NCBI RefSeq assembly: GCF_020991085.1
Contig: NZ_CP087719.1
Coordinates: 2,872,001 to 2,936,000 of the forward strand
Reading direction: 5' to 3'
Source of the DNA: Roseomonas sp. OT10
Lineage (GTDB): Bacteria > Pseudomonadota > Alphaproteobacteria > Acetobacterales > Acetobacteraceae
Length of the DNA: 64,000 nucleotides
The translations under genes were made by a program, and so were the position numbers. Positions 29,403 through 38,857 of the stretch are shown here, piece by piece. Position 1 is the first letter of the stretch. Each line of letters begins with the position of its first letter. The notes under the pieces were generated by a model. The model had not been told where the DNA came from. It ran no database searches and was given only the letters and a program-made list of their open reading frames with translations.

Positions 29403-30365
29403 TCAGGCCCGCCCGGACGCTGGGCGGACCTCCATCCGGTCGAAGCGGAAGGCGACGTTGCAGAACTCGCAGGTCATGGTGATCGCCCCGCCCTCCGCCA
29501 TGTGATCCAGGTCGTCCTCCGCGAAGCCCTGGAGCACGGAGGCGAGTCGCGCGCGGGAGCAGCGGCAGCCGTAGGACAGCGCCCTCGCCCGGTCGGTCAC
29601 CAGGCCCTCGGCATGGAAGAGTCGGTGCAGGAGTTCCTCGCCCGGCAGCGAATCGTCGAGCAGCTCCGCCTCCGTCACGGTGCTGGCGAGGATCGTCGCG
29701 GTGTTCCAGGCTTCCGCCTGCTCCTCCGCCGTCATGGCACCGATGCCGCCCTGCCCCGCCACCCGCTCGAGGATGAGGGCGGTGGCGCGCCAGCCCTGCG
29801 GCGTCGGCGCCGCCGCCAGCCGGACCCAGGCGGCGATCTGCTCGGAGGTCTCGAAATAGGCCCCGGTCATCTCCGCCAGGTCGCGCCCGGTGATGGCGAC
29901 GATGCCCTGATAGCGGTCCATGTCGGCCCCCTGGTCGCAGGTGAAGGCCAGGTAGCCCTTCCCCAGCAGCGACGCCGCATCGCCCTCCGGCGCGTCCCCG
30001 GCCCGGCCTTCCTCCACGCGCGCGTAGCCGCGCAGCGCCCCGCCATCGGTGCAGTCCGCCAGCAGCATCGGCACCGGCCCGTCGCCCTTGGCCTGCAGGC
30101 TGAAGGAGCCCCGGAACTTCAACGCCCCCGCCAGCCCGGCCGTCAGCGCCAGCGCCTGCCCCAGCAGCCGCGCCACGTCCGGCGCGTAGTCGTGGCGGGA
30201 CAGCAGCGCCTCGGCCAGCGGGCCGAGCCGGACCAGCCGCCCGCGCACCGGGCGATCCTCCAGGTGGAAAGGCTGCAGGCCGCGCGGCACCACCAGATCC
30301 GGCACGGGCGGCCGGTCGTGGTTGAGGAAGTCGGGCGTGCGGGACGGCTGGGTGGGATCGCTCAC
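29403..30365 (-). CDS. hslO: Hsp33 redox-regulated chaperone
   Basis: 320-residue Hsp33. This holdase is switched on when its zinc-binding cysteines oxidise. The four Cys are in CRCSR (near residue 264) and CEFC (near residue 300), the expected CxC...CxxC arrangement. The N-terminal domain has GRLVRLGPLAEALLSRHDY and FRGSFSLQAKGDGPVPMLLADCT as separate conserved stretches. GTG at 30365 is the best start; the region upstream is not family-like. Confidence 0.93.
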   Translation of the reverse strand: MSDPTQPSRTPDFLNHDRPPVPDLVVPRGLQPFHLEDRPVRGRLVRLGPLAEALLSRHDYAPDVARLLGQALALTAGLAGALKFRGSFSLQAKGDGPVPMLLADCTDGGALRGYARVEEGRAGDAPEGDAASLLGKGYLAFTCDQGADMDRYQGIVAITGRDLAEMTGAYFETSEQIAAWVRLAAAPTPQGWRATALILERVAGQGGIGAMTAEEQAEAWNTATILASTVTEAELLDDSLPGEELLHRLFHAEGLVTDRARALSYGCRCSRARLASVLQGFAEDDLDHMAEGGAITMTCEFCNVAFRFDRMEVRPASGRA

Positions 30366-30489
30366 GCAGGAAACCTGGGCAGGAAGGGTCGGGATCGCCG
30401 GAACAGATGGGGCCGGCTGGCACAGGATGCGACCGGGACCGGACGCGGGGCTGCCCTGCCGCGCAACGCCCCGCACCGGCAGGCGGCTT

Positions 30490-31680
30490 TCAGGCCGCCG
30501 GCCGCTCCATCAGCTGCGCCGTCACCAGCCGCTGCACCGGCGGCAGGTGGTTGCCCAGGCGCAGCGCCGCGTTGCGCACCAGCCGCGCCGGCAGGCTGGA
30601 ATCGTTGTAGAGCAGCGCCGTGACGTTGGTGGCCAGGAAGAGCGGCCGGGTCGAGCGGCGCAGCGCCAGGTGATAGCGCCGCAGCACGTCCGGGGCGCCG
30701 TGGTCGCGCCCGGCGGCCAGCGCCTCGCGGATCATCCCGGCCAGGGCCTCGCCGCCGCGCAGGCCGAAGTTGAAGCCATGCGCCGTGACCGGGTGCATGC
30801 CCACCGCCGCATCGCCCAGCAGCGCGGCGCGGGTGGCGAAGAAGCGCTCGGCATAGGTGGCGGCCAGGGGATAGACGTGACGGGTGCTCGCCAGCTCCAT
30901 CGCCCCCAGCCGGTGGCGGTAGCGGCGGGCGATCTCCTCGCCGAAGGCCGCTTCCGGCATCGCCTCCAGCACCGCCATCTCGGCCGGCGGCAGGGTCAGC
31001 ACCACGGAGGACATCAGCCCGTTCAGCGGCAGCATCGCCATGGTCTGGCCGTAGTCGAACCACTCCGTCGCGACATGGCCGTTCGGCTTCTCGTGGCGCA
31101 GGCGGCAGACCAGCATGCGCTTGCCGAAATCGCGCACCTCCACCCCGATGCCCAGCGCCTCGCGCGTCGGAGACTGGCGGCTGTCGGCGGCCACCAGCAG
31201 CCTCGCCGTGACCGTCCGCCCATCGGCAAGCCGCAGCGTCGCGCCCTCGATGTCCGTGGACACGCCCATCACACCCGTCCCGGCCAGCAGCGTCACCCCA
31301 GGCGCGGCCTTCGCCACCCGGTAGAGCGCCCGGCGGATCAGGTGGTTCGGCACCAGCCGGCCCAGCTCCGCCACGCCCTTCCCCTCGGGCCCGAAGCGCA
31401 GTGCATAGGGGGAGCCGCCGTTCAGCACCGCCGCCTGGCGCAGGGCGGAGGTCTCCTCCGCCGGGATCAGCGCCCAGGCGCCGACCCGGTCCAGGATCTC
31501 CTGCGACAGGTGGGTGAGCGCGATCTCCCGCCCGTCGAAGGCGGCCTGCTCCAGCGCCGCCTCGGGCTGGCGTTCGACGATGGTGACGGAGAGGCCGCTG
31601 CCGGAGAGCAGGGCGGCGAAGGCGAGGCCGGCCGGGCCCCCGCCCACCACGGCCACGTCGGTACGGATCACATCGGACAT
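30490..31680 (-). CDS. FAD-dependent UbiH/UbiF/COQ6-family hydroxylase, possibly UbiM
   Basis: 396-residue aromatic-ring hydroxylase of the ubiquinone-biosynthesis group. The dinucleotide motif VAVVGGGPAGLAFA is near the N-terminus and the second FAD motif is AALLGDAAVGMHPVTAHGFNFG. The overall length and the C-terminal LFLATNVTALLYND fit UbiH-like enzymes; UbiM is the subgroup that seems closest by eye, but UbiF/VisC cannot be excluded. An alternative ATG at 31689 adds three residues. Followed by argF on the same strand but not overlapping. Confidence 0.85.
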   Translation of the reverse strand: MSDVIRTDVAVVGGGPAGLAFAALLSGSGLSVTIVERQPEAALEQAAFDGREIALTHLSQEILDRVGAWALIPAEETSALRQAAVLNGGSPYALRFGPEGKGVAELGRLVPNHLIRRALYRVAKAAPGVTLLAGTGVMGVSTDIEGATLRLADGRTVTARLLVAADSRQSPTREALGIGVEVRDFGKRMLVCRLRHEKPNGHVATEWFDYGQTMAMLPLNGLMSSVVLTLPPAEMAVLEAMPEAAFGEEIARRYRHRLGAMELASTRHVYPLAATYAERFFATRAALLGDAAVGMHPVTAHGFNFGLRGGEALAGMIREALAAGRDHGAPDVLRRYHLALRRSTRPLFLATNVTALLYNDSSLPARLVRNAALRLGNHLPPVQRLVTAQLMERPAA

Positions 31681-31735
31681 GGCCGGCAAGATGGCCCCTG
31701 GCCGGCCTCCCGGGAAGGGGCCGGGCGGCCGGCGG

Positions 31736-32689
31736 TCAGCCCGCGCCCAGCGCCCAGAGCAGCACGCCCTTCTGCGCGTGCAGCCGGTTCTCCGCCTCGT
31801 CGAACACCACCGATTGCGGGCCGTCGATCACCTCCTCGGTGATCTCCTCGCCACGATGCGCCGGCAGGCAGTGCATGACGACCGCGTCCGGTGCCGCATG
31901 GCGCATCAGCGCGGCGTTGAGCTGGTAGGGCGCGAGCAGGTTGTGCCGGTTCACCGTCTGCGCGTCCGGCTTCTCGTCGGACATGGAGACCCAGGTATCC
32001 GTCACGACGCAGCGCGCGCCGCGCACGGCGGCCGCGGGATCGTCCGTCTCCTCGATCCGTGCGCCCTCGCGCCGGGCCCAGGCGACCAGCTCGGGCGGGG
32101 CGCGCAGCGCCTCGGGGGTCGCGAGGCGCAGGGTGAAGTCGAAGCGCGCCGCGGCCTGGATGAAGGATTGCGCGACGTTGTTGCCGTCGCCCGTCCAGGC
32201 GACGGTCTGGCCGGCGATCGGGCCGCGATGCTCCTCGAAGGTCAGCACGTCCGCCATGATCTGGCAGGGGTGCGAGACGTCGGTCAGGCCGTTGATCACG
32301 GGCACCGTCGCGTGCTCGGCCAGGCCGCGCAGCTTTCCCACGTCGTCCGTGCGCAGCATGATCGCATCGACGTAGCGCGACAGCACCTTCGCCGTGTCCG
32401 CCGGCGTCTCGCCGCGGCCGAGCTGCATGTCGCGTCCCGACAGCACCACCGCATGGCCGCCGAGCTGGGTGATGCCCACCTCGAAGGAGACGCGGGTGCG
32501 GGTGGAGGGCTTCTCGAAGATCAGCGCCACGCTCTTGCCGGCGAGCGGCTTGCCGGCGACGCGTCCGGCCTTGGCCTCGCGCGCCAGGTCGAGCATGCGC
32601 CGCAGCGTCGGCGCGTCGAAATCCATCAGCTCGAGAAAGTGGCGGGGGGCGCCTTGCCCCCCTTCCACCGTCCGGAGCGCGGCGCTCAC
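31736..32689 (-). CDS. argF: Ornithine carbamoyltransferase
   Basis: Makes citrulline from ornithine and carbamoyl phosphate. The 317-residue protein carries [13 protein letters not shown] (carbamoyl phosphate loop), [11 protein letters not shown] and [14 protein letters not shown] (ornithine side). The GTG at 32689 overlaps the argD stop by four bases (GTGA), so ArgD and ArgF are translationally coupled, a common alphaproteobacterial order. Confidence 0.97.
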   Translation of the reverse strand: MSAALRTVEGGQGAPRHFLELMDFDAPTLRRMLDLAREAKAGRVAGKPLAGKSVALIFEKPSTRTRVSFEVGITQLGGHAVVLSGRDMQLGRGETPADTAKVLSRYVDAIMLRTDDVGKLRGLAEHATVPVINGLTDVSHPCQIMADVLTFEEHRGPIAGQTVAWTGDGNNVAQSFIQAAARFDFTLRLATPEALRAPPELVAWARREGARIEETDDPAAAVRGARCVVTDTWVSMSDEKPDAQTVNRHNLLAPYQLNAALMRHAAPDAVVMHCLPAHRGEEITEEVIDGPQSVVFDEAENRLHAQKGVLLWALGAG

Positions 32690-33891
32690 TTGGCCGCGGC
32701 CTTCGCATCCGAGGGCGTCATGCGCAGGGCGGCGCGGTCGAGCAGGCGGATCGCCTCGTCCGCCTCCGCCTCCGTGATGATGAGGGGCGGCGCGACGCGC
32801 AGCACGTTCATCCCCGCGGCGACCGTCAGCAGCCCCTCGGCCACGGCGGCCGACTGCATCTCCGTGTTGGAGATGCCCTCGTGCAGCTTCAGGCCGAGCA
32901 GCAGCCCCGCGCCCTGCACGCCGGCGATCACCTTGGGATGCTTCTCCGCCAGGGCGAGGAAGCCGCGCCAGAGATGCCGCGCGACGCGGTCCACCTGGTC
33001 GAGGAAGCCCGGCGCCAGGATCACGTCCAGCACGGCGTTGCCGGCGGCGCAGGCGAGCGGCCCGCCGCCATAGGTGGTGCCGTGCGTGCCGGGCTTGAGG
33101 TGCTTCGCGACCTTCTCCCGCGCCAGGATCGCGCCCAGCGGGAAGCCGCCGCCGATGCCCTTGGCCGAGGAGATCACGTCCGGCTCGATGCCGGCCCATT
33201 CATGCGCCCAGAGCTTGCCGCTGCGGCCCATGCCCGTCTGCACCTCGTCCAGCGCCAGCAGCAGGCCGAACTCGTCGCAGACGGCGCGCAGCTCGCGCAG
33301 GAAGCGCAGATCCGCCGGGCGCACGCCGCCCTCGCCCTGGATCGGCTCGATCATGATGCAGGCGGTCTGCGGCGTGATCGCGTCGCGCACCGCGTTCATG
33401 TTGCCGAAGGGGACGTGGTCGAAGCCGTCCACCGGCGGGCCGAAGCCCGCGAGGTACTTCGCGTTCCCGGTCGCCGAGAGCATCGCCAGGGTGCGGCCGT
33501 GGAAGGCGCCCTCGAAGCACAGGCTGCGGAAGCGCTCCGGATGGCCGTTCTCGGCGTGGTACTTGCGCACGGCCTTGGTCATGCCCTCGTTCGCCTCGGC
33601 GCCCGAGTTGCAGAAGAAGACGCTGTCCGCGAAGGGCGTCGCCTCCACCAGCCGCGCCGCCAGCCGCTCGGCCTGGGGCACGCGGTAGAGGTTGGAGCTG
33701 TGGACGATCTTCGCCGCCTGTTCGGCGATGGCCTGCGTCAGGTGCGGATGGCCGTGCCCCAGGCTGCTGGTGGCGATGCCGGAGCCGAAATCGAGGAATC
33801 GTCGCCCGTCATCCGTCCACAGCCAGGCGCCCTCGCCCCGCTCGAAGGCGAGGTCGGCACGGTTGTAGGTCGGCATCAGGGCGGGGATCAC
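32686..33891 (-). CDS. argD: Acetylornithine aminotransferase
   Basis: PLP-dependent class III aminotransferase of arginine biosynthesis (and possibly succinyl-diaminopimelate). 401 residues. Conserved: [20 protein letters not shown] near the start (broken at residue 6), [45 protein letters not shown] and the Schiff-base Lys in [12 protein letters not shown]. Start at 33891 ([10 protein letters not shown]); MPTYN itself at 33876 is an alternative. Upstream of argF in the same operon. Confidence 0.96.
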   Translation of the reverse strand: MIPALMPTYNRADLAFERGEGAWLWTDDGRRFLDFGSGIATSSLGHGHPHLTQAIAEQAAKIVHSSNLYRVPQAERLAARLVEATPFADSVFFCNSGAEANEGMTKAVRKYHAENGHPERFRSLCFEGAFHGRTLAMLSATGNAKYLAGFGPPVDGFDHVPFGNMNAVRDAITPQTACIMIEPIQGEGGVRPADLRFLRELRAVCDEFGLLLALDEVQTGMGRSGKLWAHEWAGIEPDVISSAKGIGGGFPLGAILAREKVAKHLKPGTHGTTYGGGPLACAAGNAVLDVILAPGFLDQVDRVARHLWRGFLALAEKHPKVIAGVQGAGLLLGLKLHEGISNTEMQSAAVAEGLLTVAAGMNVLRVAPPLIITEAEADEAIRLLDRAALRMTPSDAKAAAK

Positions 33892-34054
33892 GAAGCGGAC
33901 ATCCCTTGCACATCCCTCGCGGGGAGCGACCGTCGCCCGCCGGGAGGGAAGTCGGCGAAGATGGCGGAAACATTCCGCACGGTCAAAAGCCTTGTGCCCG
34001 CCTGCCCTGCGGCCCCGGCGTGGCGGACCTGCGTGCGGCCCTCCCGGAACGCGG

Positions 34055-34081
34055 AAAGGGGGCGCCGCGACGGCGCCCCCT
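34055..34081 (-). terminator. Hairpin terminator downstream of the NPPGT-repeat lipoprotein
   Basis: Perfect 10-bp stem GGGGGCGCCG (34058-34067) with CGGCGCCCCC (34071-34080) and a 3-base loop; read on the minus strand it ends in CCCCCTTTCC. It lies 22 bases past the stop of the gene at 34104. Confidence 0.75.
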
Positions 34082-34103
34082 CCCCATCCGGTGCGGCCGC
34101 GGA

Positions 34104-34454
34104 TCAGCGGCAGGTATTGGGATCGGTGGTCCCCAGGGCGCGGCTGACCTGGGTCCCCGGCGGGTTCCCCGGCGTGCAGTCGCGCTGGCGCGGATAGGCG
34201 CCGGACACGTCCGTCCCGGCGGCGCGGTCGAGGGCGCGCGTGGCCTGCGTCCCGGGCGGGTTGGCCCGCGTGCCGTCGGACTGCGCCGGGTAGGCGCCCG
34301 AGGTATTGGTGCCGGCGGCGCGGTCGAGCGCGCGCTCGGCGGCGGTGCCCGGCGGGTTGCCGGCCATGCCGGGGCCGTGGTCGGCACAGGCGGATACGCC
34401 GACCAGTGCCGCGAGGGCCACCACACCACGCAACGTCGAGCGATCGAACATCAT
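34104..34454 (-). CDS. Small lipoprotein with three NPPGT repeats
   Basis: 116 residues: signal peptide with lipobox (GVSAC, Cys 23) followed by three tandem units of about 32 residues, each built on NPPGTxxxRALDRAAGT and SGAYP. The last unit is shortened and ends in Cys-Arg. The same unit occurs in the next gene upstream (34619-35341). The repeats contain no catalytic-looking residues and suggest an envelope structural or binding role. No family name was recognised. Confidence 0.75.
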   Translation of the reverse strand: MMFDRSTLRGVVALAALVGVSACADHGPGMAGNPPGTAAERALDRAAGTNTSGAYPAQSDGTRANPPGTQATRALDRAAGTDVSGAYPRQRDCTPGNPPGTQVSRALGTTDPNTCR

Positions 34455-34563
34455 GCTACTCCCAGGTGTTGGCTCCGCCTCATCCGGCGGTGTCCTGGCA
34501 ACGCGGCGTTACACGGAAGGTTCCCTCGCCCCGCCTCGCCGCCGTCGCAGCCGCCCCCGGACG

Positions 34564-34597
34564 CAACAAGGCCCGGCCCCCGCGAAGGGGCCGGGCC
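34564..34597 (-). terminator. Strong hairpin terminator of the PRC-barrel/NPPGT gene
   Basis: Stem of 11 bp, GGCCCGGCCCC (34570-34580) pairing with GGGGCCGGGCC (34587-34597), loop of 6. On the minus strand the stem is followed by TTGTTGC. It lies 22 bases after the stop at 34619, a fitting place. Confidence 0.8.
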
Positions 34598-34618
34598 CAG
34601 CCTGTCCGTCGAAGCCGC

Positions 34619-35341
34619 TCAGCCGCGGCCGGTACCGTATTCGAAGGTCGGCAGCGCCGTCAGGCTCTCCTTGGTCGCGCCGGAGATCACCCAGCGGTTC
34701 TGCCCGCTGTCGAAGCGGAGCTGGTCGAAGGGCACGGCCACCAGCTTCGCGCCGATGCCCAGGAAGCCGCCCACGGAGAGGATCGCGGTGCGCGCGCCGC
34801 CCTGATGCGTCAGCACGATGTCGTCGACCGAGCCGATGGACTCGTTGCGGTCGTTGTAGACGTTGGTGCCGATGATCTTGCTGGCCCGCTCCATGTCACT
34901 GGCAGCGGTCACGCGCGGAGGCGAGGACGGCATGGCCGAGCTGGCCGACGGCGACGCGGCCATGCTGCCCGGGCTCGCGACCGAGCCGGTCGTGGCACGG
35001 GTGTTGGGCGCGTTGCTGGTGGCGTTGTCGGCGGCGCGGCCGATGGCGGTGCCGGGCGGGTTGTTCGGCGTGCCGTCGCTGTTCTGCGGATAGGCGCCGG
35101 ACATGTTCGTCCCCGCGGCGCGGTCGATGGCCCGCGACACCGCGGTGCCGGGCGGGTTGCCGGGCGTGCCGTCGGGGGGCGTCACATTGCCCGTCGCCGC
35201 ATCGGCGGCGCGCTGCGTCGCGGTGGAGGGCGGGTTGCCCGGCGTGCCGTCACGCGGCGTGCTGGTGTTCTGCGCCAGGACGGGCGTGACCATCAGCGCG
35301 GCGACGGCGGTCATGGCGAGAAGGTTGGTGCGGGTGCTCAT
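34619..35341 (-). CDS. Secreted protein with NPPGT repeats and a PRC-barrel domain
   Basis: 240 residues: signal peptide (about 1-23, ending VLAQ), three tandem NPPGT units (about 28-115, for instance DGTPGNPPGTAVSRAIDRAA), a Ser/Ala/Pro-rich linker, then a C-terminal PRC-barrel (KIIGTNVYNDRNESIGSVDD, and later AILSVGGFLGIGAK). PRC-barrels are small beta domains often found in stress-linked envelope proteins. Start: ATG at 35341 has GGGAG ten bases ahead; the ATG at 35350 is too close to it. Downstream gene 34104 carries the same repeats, so the two are paralogous in part. Confidence 0.8.
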   Translation of the reverse strand: MSTRTNLLAMTAVAALMVTPVLAQNTSTPRDGTPGNPPSTATQRAADAATGNVTPPDGTPGNPPGTAVSRAIDRAAGTNMSGAYPQNSDGTPNNPPGTAIGRAADNATSNAPNTRATTGSVASPGSMAASPSASSAMPSSPPRVTAASDMERASKIIGTNVYNDRNESIGSVDDIVLTHQGGARTAILSVGGFLGIGAKLVAVPFDQLRFDSGQNRWVISGATKESLTALPTFEYGTGRG

Positions 35342-35493
35342 GGCGGTCATTCTCCCAGACGTGTTCGGGTGCGCGATGAACGCATGGCCGCTCCCGGCGG
35401 TTGCGGGGCGCCGGCTCCGTCGGCCCGGGTCCCGGTCCCGTTCACGCGCGGCTCCGCTGGGCACCCCTCGCCGCGCATGGCAGGATCGGCCGC

Positions 35494-36186
35494 ATGCCAC
35501 GGCGTCAGACAGGGTGGGACACGGGTCCGGACGGGGCGGCACGGCCGGATCGGGATGCGCCGGCGGCTCGCGCCCCCGCCCGGCGGCGCGAGCCGCCGGC
35601 GGGCCCCGGGCCGGACGCGGCAAATCTGCGGGAGGCGGCGCTGGCGCATCTCGCCCGCTTCTCCAGCACGGAAGCCAACCTCGTCCGCGTCCTGCAGCGC
35701 CGCATCGGCCGCTGGGCGCAGCGGGCGGCGCGGGAAGGCCAGCCCGCCGAGGCCGTCGCCTCCCAGGTCGCCCGCGCGCGGGAGGCGGCGGTGGAGGTCG
35801 CGCGCGCGATGGTCGCCATGGGTGTCGTGGACGACGCCGCCTTCGCCGCGGCCCGGGCACGCCGCCTCTCGCGCGCCGGGCGTTCCCGCCGCGCCGTCGC
35901 CGCGCACCTGGCGGCGAAGGGCGTGGCCCCCGGCACCGCCGGGGAGCTGCTGGAGACGGGGGAGGTGGACGAGCTGGCGGCGGCGCTCGCGCATCTGCGC
36001 CGCCGCCGCCAGGGGCCCTTCGCGACGGCCGCCGCCACGCCCGCCGACGGGGGCGACCCGGCCGCCCGGCTCCGGGCGCTGGCCGGGCTGGCCCGCGCCG
36101 GCTTCCCGCGCGAGGTCGCGGAGGCCGCGCTCGACACCGATCCCGACGAGGCCGAGGCCCGCCTGATCGCCGCGCGGCGCGACTGA
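35494..36186 (+). CDS. recX: RecX family regulatory protein
   Basis: 230 residues, largely helical and Ala/Arg-rich. Contains LREAALAHLARFSSTEANLVRVLQRRI split across residues 44-70, ARAMVAMGVVDDAAFAAARARRL and the tandem three-helix layout of RecX, which modulates RecA filaments. The N-terminal 40 residues are Arg/Pro-rich and poorly conserved, and the start at 35494 is the last ATG before the domain. recA is not adjacent. Assignment is by family pattern. Confidence 0.75.
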   Translation: MPRRQTGWDTGPDGAARPDRDAPAARAPARRREPPAGPGPDAANLREAALAHLARFSSTEANLVRVLQRRIGRWAQRAAREGQPAEAVASQVARAREAAVEVARAMVAMGVVDDAAFAAARARRLSRAGRSRRAVAAHLAAKGVAPGTAGELLETGEVDELAAALAHLRRRRQGPFATAAATPADGGDPAARLRALAGLARAGFPREVAEAALDTDPDEAEARLIAARRD

Positions 36187-36191
36187 GCGGC

Positions 36192-36938
36192 ATGGCGACG
36201 GAGAGCCCGGGCGACGCGCCCGTCCCACGCCCGGCCGCGCGCGCGACCTTCACCCGCGCGGGCGTCGTGCGCGGCGCGAAGGTGGCGACGGAGCTGCTGC
36301 TCGGCATGGTGCCCTTCGGCCTGGTGGTCGGCATCCTGGCCAATTCCCGCGGCCTGTCCCTGGCGGAGCTCGGCCTGATGAGCGGGCTGGTCTTCGCCGG
36401 CGCCTCACAGCTTCTCGCGCTGGAGCTGTGGCGGGAGCCGGTGCCGCTGCTCGCCGTCGGCGCGGCGGCGCTGGTGGTGAACCTGCGCCTGCTGCCCATG
36501 GGCGCGGCGCTGGCGCCCTGGCTGGCCGGGCTGCGCGGCTGGCGGGTCTGGGGCAATCTCGGGATGATGGTGGACCACACCTACGCCCTCGCCGTGGTCG
36601 AGGAGCGCCGGGGCGGGCGCGATGCCGGCTACCTCTTCGGCATCGGCATCGTCACCTGGGCGGGCTGGCTGGCCGCCACCCTGGCCGGGCACCTGCTGAC
36701 CAGCACGCTGAACCTGCCGCCGGGGCACCCGCTCTTCTTCGCCGCCGTCGCCACCTTCCTCGCGCTGCTCGCCTCGCTGTGGCGCGGCGTGCGGCGCGAC
36801 GTGCTGCCCTGGGCGCTGGCCGGCGCCGTCTCCCTCCTCGTACACGGGCTCGGCCTGCCGGCGCCGCTGCCGCTGCTGTTCGGCGCGGCCTCGGGCGCGA
36901 CCCTGGGCGCCTGGCGGGCGACGCGCCGCCCGCGATGA
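36192..36938 (+). CDS. azlC: AzlC family branched-chain amino acid exporter, large subunit
   Basis: 248-residue membrane protein with LLLGMVPFGLVVGILANSRGLS, FAGASQLLALELW and VVNLRLLPMGAALAPWL, the hallmarks of AzlC/YgaZ. About seven hydrophobic segments. Paired with AzlD, it exports branched-chain amino acids or related compounds. Starts 5 bases after recX and overlaps azlD by four bases (ATGA). Confidence 0.93.
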   Translation: MATESPGDAPVPRPAARATFTRAGVVRGAKVATELLLGMVPFGLVVGILANSRGLSLAELGLMSGLVFAGASQLLALELWREPVPLLAVGAAALVVNLRLLPMGAALAPWLAGLRGWRVWGNLGMMVDHTYALAVVEERRGGRDAGYLFGIGIVTWAGWLAATLAGHLLTSTLNLPPGHPLFFAAVATFLALLASLWRGVRRDVLPWALAGAVSLLVHGLGLPAPLPLLFGAASGATLGAWRATRRPR

Positions 36939-37240
36939 GCCTGCACGCCGACGCCCTGGCCGGCATCCTGGTGATGGCGGCGCTGACCTACCTGTGCCGC
37001 GCCGGCGGCTACGTCCTGCGCCGCTCCTTCCGCCTGCCGCCCTTCGCCGAGGCGCTGCTGCGCGAGCTGCCGGGCCCGCTCTTCGTCGCCTACGCCGCGC
37101 CCGCCCTGCTCGCGCATGGCTGGGTGGGGCTGGTCGGGGCCGTGGCCGTAGTGCTGGCCCAGTGGCGCTTCCGCCAGTTCGGCCTGTCCATCGTGATCGG
37201 CGTGGCCGCGGTCTGGGCGGCGCAGCTGCTGGGGCGGTGA
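36935..37240 (+). CDS. azlD: AzlD family branched-chain amino acid transport protein
   Basis: 101-residue small partner of AzlC with about four hydrophobic segments (ILVMAALTYLCRAGGYVL; AYAAPALLAHGWVGLVGA; LSIVIGVAAVWAAQLL) typical of AzlD/YgaH. Its ATG at 36935 overlaps the azlC stop. Length is standard. The substrate is likely a branched-chain amino acid, though this is inferred from the family. Confidence 0.92.
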   Translation: MSLHADALAGILVMAALTYLCRAGGYVLRRSFRLPPFAEALLRELPGPLFVAYAAPALLAHGWVGLVGAVAVVLAQWRFRQFGLSIVIGVAAVWAAQLLGR

Positions 37241-37336
37241 TCCGGGCGGCCGGCGCCCCGGTCTCGCGGCACCAGCCGACGCCGGCCCTGCGCCCCGGCG
37301 GGTGCGCCGGCCGGAGGCGGCCCGAACCCGCCCGCC

Positions 37337-37735
37337 TCAGCCGCCGGCCAGCACCGTCACCGTCGGCCAGCCGGCCACCAGCGCCTCGGCCGTCCGCAGG
37401 TTCAGCGCGAGGGGCACGTCATGCACCACCGCGATGCGCATCAGCGCCCGCACGTCCGGCTCGTGCGGCTGGGCCCAGAGCGGGTCGATCAGGAAGATAA
37501 TCGCATCCACCCGCCCCTCCGCCACCCGGGCGCCGATCTGCAGGTCGCCGCCCTGCGGGCCGCTCAGCACCCGCTCCACCTTCAGCTCCGGGATCGCCTC
37601 CTTCAGCCGCTGGCCGGTCGTGCCTGTGGCGACGACCCGGTGGCCGGACAGCACGGCGCGGTGCCGCTCCGCCCAGGCCACCAGCGCATCCTTGCGGGTG
37701 TCATGGGCGATCAGGGCGAGGGTCAGAATGGTCAT
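37337..37735 (-). CDS. mgsA: Methylglyoxal synthase
   Basis: 132-residue enzyme that turns dihydroxyacetone phosphate into methylglyoxal and phosphate. The active-site region SGPQGGDLQIGARVAEGRVD followed by IFLIDPLWAQPHEPDVRAL is conserved, as are the phosphate-binding ATGTTG and KxD elements. MTILTLALIAHD at 37735 is the natural start; the frame is open to 37786. Its tryptophan-to-isoleucine change in the IFFWDPL stretch of E. coli is a minor variation. Confidence 0.92.
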   Translation of the reverse strand: MTILTLALIAHDTRKDALVAWAERHRAVLSGHRVVATGTTGQRLKEAIPELKVERVLSGPQGGDLQIGARVAEGRVDAIIFLIDPLWAQPHEPDVRALMRIAVVHDVPLALNLRTAEALVAGWPTVTVLAGG

Positions 37736-37804
37736 GCGCGACTCCGGCATCCCCGCGAGGGTGGGCACCTCGCCCCGGCGCGGCAAGGCGGGGCTGGCCT
37801 CCCC

Positions 37805-38710
37805 TCATCCCCCCGCCCCGCGCGCCTGCTCCCGCCGCAGCAGGTAGAGTCCCGAGCCGATCACCACCGCGCCGCCGAGCAGGGTCCAGCGGTCCGGGAC
37901 CTCGCCGAAGACGGCGACCCCGATGGCGATGGCCCAGAGCAACTGGGCATAGAAGAAGGGCGCCAGGACGGAGGAGGTGGCGCGCCGGTGCGCCACGATC
38001 AGCAGCCCGTGGCCCAGCGCCCCGAACAGCCCCAGCGCGGCCAGCAGCAGCCCGTCGAGCAGGCTTGCCGGCGCCTGCCAGACGAAGGGCAGCACCGGCA
38101 GGAACAGCAGCGACCCCACCAGCCCCGTGTAGAACATCGTCGTGGCGCTGCCGTCGCGCAGCGCCAGCCGTCGCGTCGCCAGGAAGTACAGCGCGTTGGA
38201 GCAGGCGACACCCACCGAGTAGAGCATGGCCGGCTGGAAGCCCGACCCGCCCGGCCGGGTGATGACCAGCACGCCGAGGAAACCCGCCAGCACCGCCACC
38301 AGGCGGCGCGGCCCGATCCACTCGCCCAGCACCGGCCCCGCCAGCACCGCCGCGATCAGCGGCGCGGCGAAGGTGATGGCGGTGGCCGTGGTGAGCGAGA
38401 GCGAGCGCAGCGCCATGAAGGAGCAGAAGGTGGAGAAGGCCAGGCAGAAGGCCCGGGCGCATTGCAGCCAGAGCATGCGGCTGCGCAGGATCTCCGGCTG
38501 CCGCACCGGGTTCAGGGCGATGGCGGTGAAGACGAAGCTGCCGAGGTAGCGCAGCGCCCCGATCTGGAGGGCGTGATAGCCCGGGCTCAGCCATTTCGCG
38601 GTGGAATCCAGGCAGGCGAAGAAGGCGACCGCCAGGAGCAGCAGCGCGATGCCGATGAGCTGCTCGCGCCGCTGCGCTCCGTGATCCTGGCTCAAATCCC
38701 ACTGTCCCAA
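37805..38710 (-). CDS. EamA-family (DMT) transporter
   Basis: 301 residues with ten predicted hydrophobic helices in two five-helix repeats (for example LIGIALLLLAVAFFACLDST; TATAITFAAPLIAAVLAGP; APFFYAQLLWAIAIGVAVF). This is the drug/metabolite transporter layout, usually exporting metabolites. Substrate unknown. Independent gene; its stop is 69 bases from the mgsA start. Confidence 0.9.
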   Translation of the reverse strand: MGQWDLSQDHGAQRREQLIGIALLLLAVAFFACLDSTAKWLSPGYHALQIGALRYLGSFVFTAIALNPVRQPEILRSRMLWLQCARAFCLAFSTFCSFMALRSLSLTTATAITFAAPLIAAVLAGPVLGEWIGPRRLVAVLAGFLGVLVITRPGGSGFQPAMLYSVGVACSNALYFLATRRLALRDGSATTMFYTGLVGSLLFLPVLPFVWQAPASLLDGLLLAALGLFGALGHGLLIVAHRRATSSVLAPFFYAQLLWAIAIGVAVFGEVPDRWTLLGGAVVIGSGLYLLRREQARGAGG

Positions 38711-38857
38711 CCGTTCGACGGCAGCGTCTGCTGCGACGCAGCATCCGCCACCCCGGTGAGGTCAGGCATGTCCCATGCCAGGGGTGGGGGGCTTGGCGCT
38801 CAGCCCGGGTGAAGAAACAGCCCAGCCAACACGGTCCGGCCGGCGGGGAGAAGCCGC

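Noticed and set aside
27144-30623. Long plus-strand open frame across RidA, lipoprotein and hslO genes
   Set aside because: Shadow of minus-strand genes; it also passes through the orphan gene at 28681 in another frame and has no domain.
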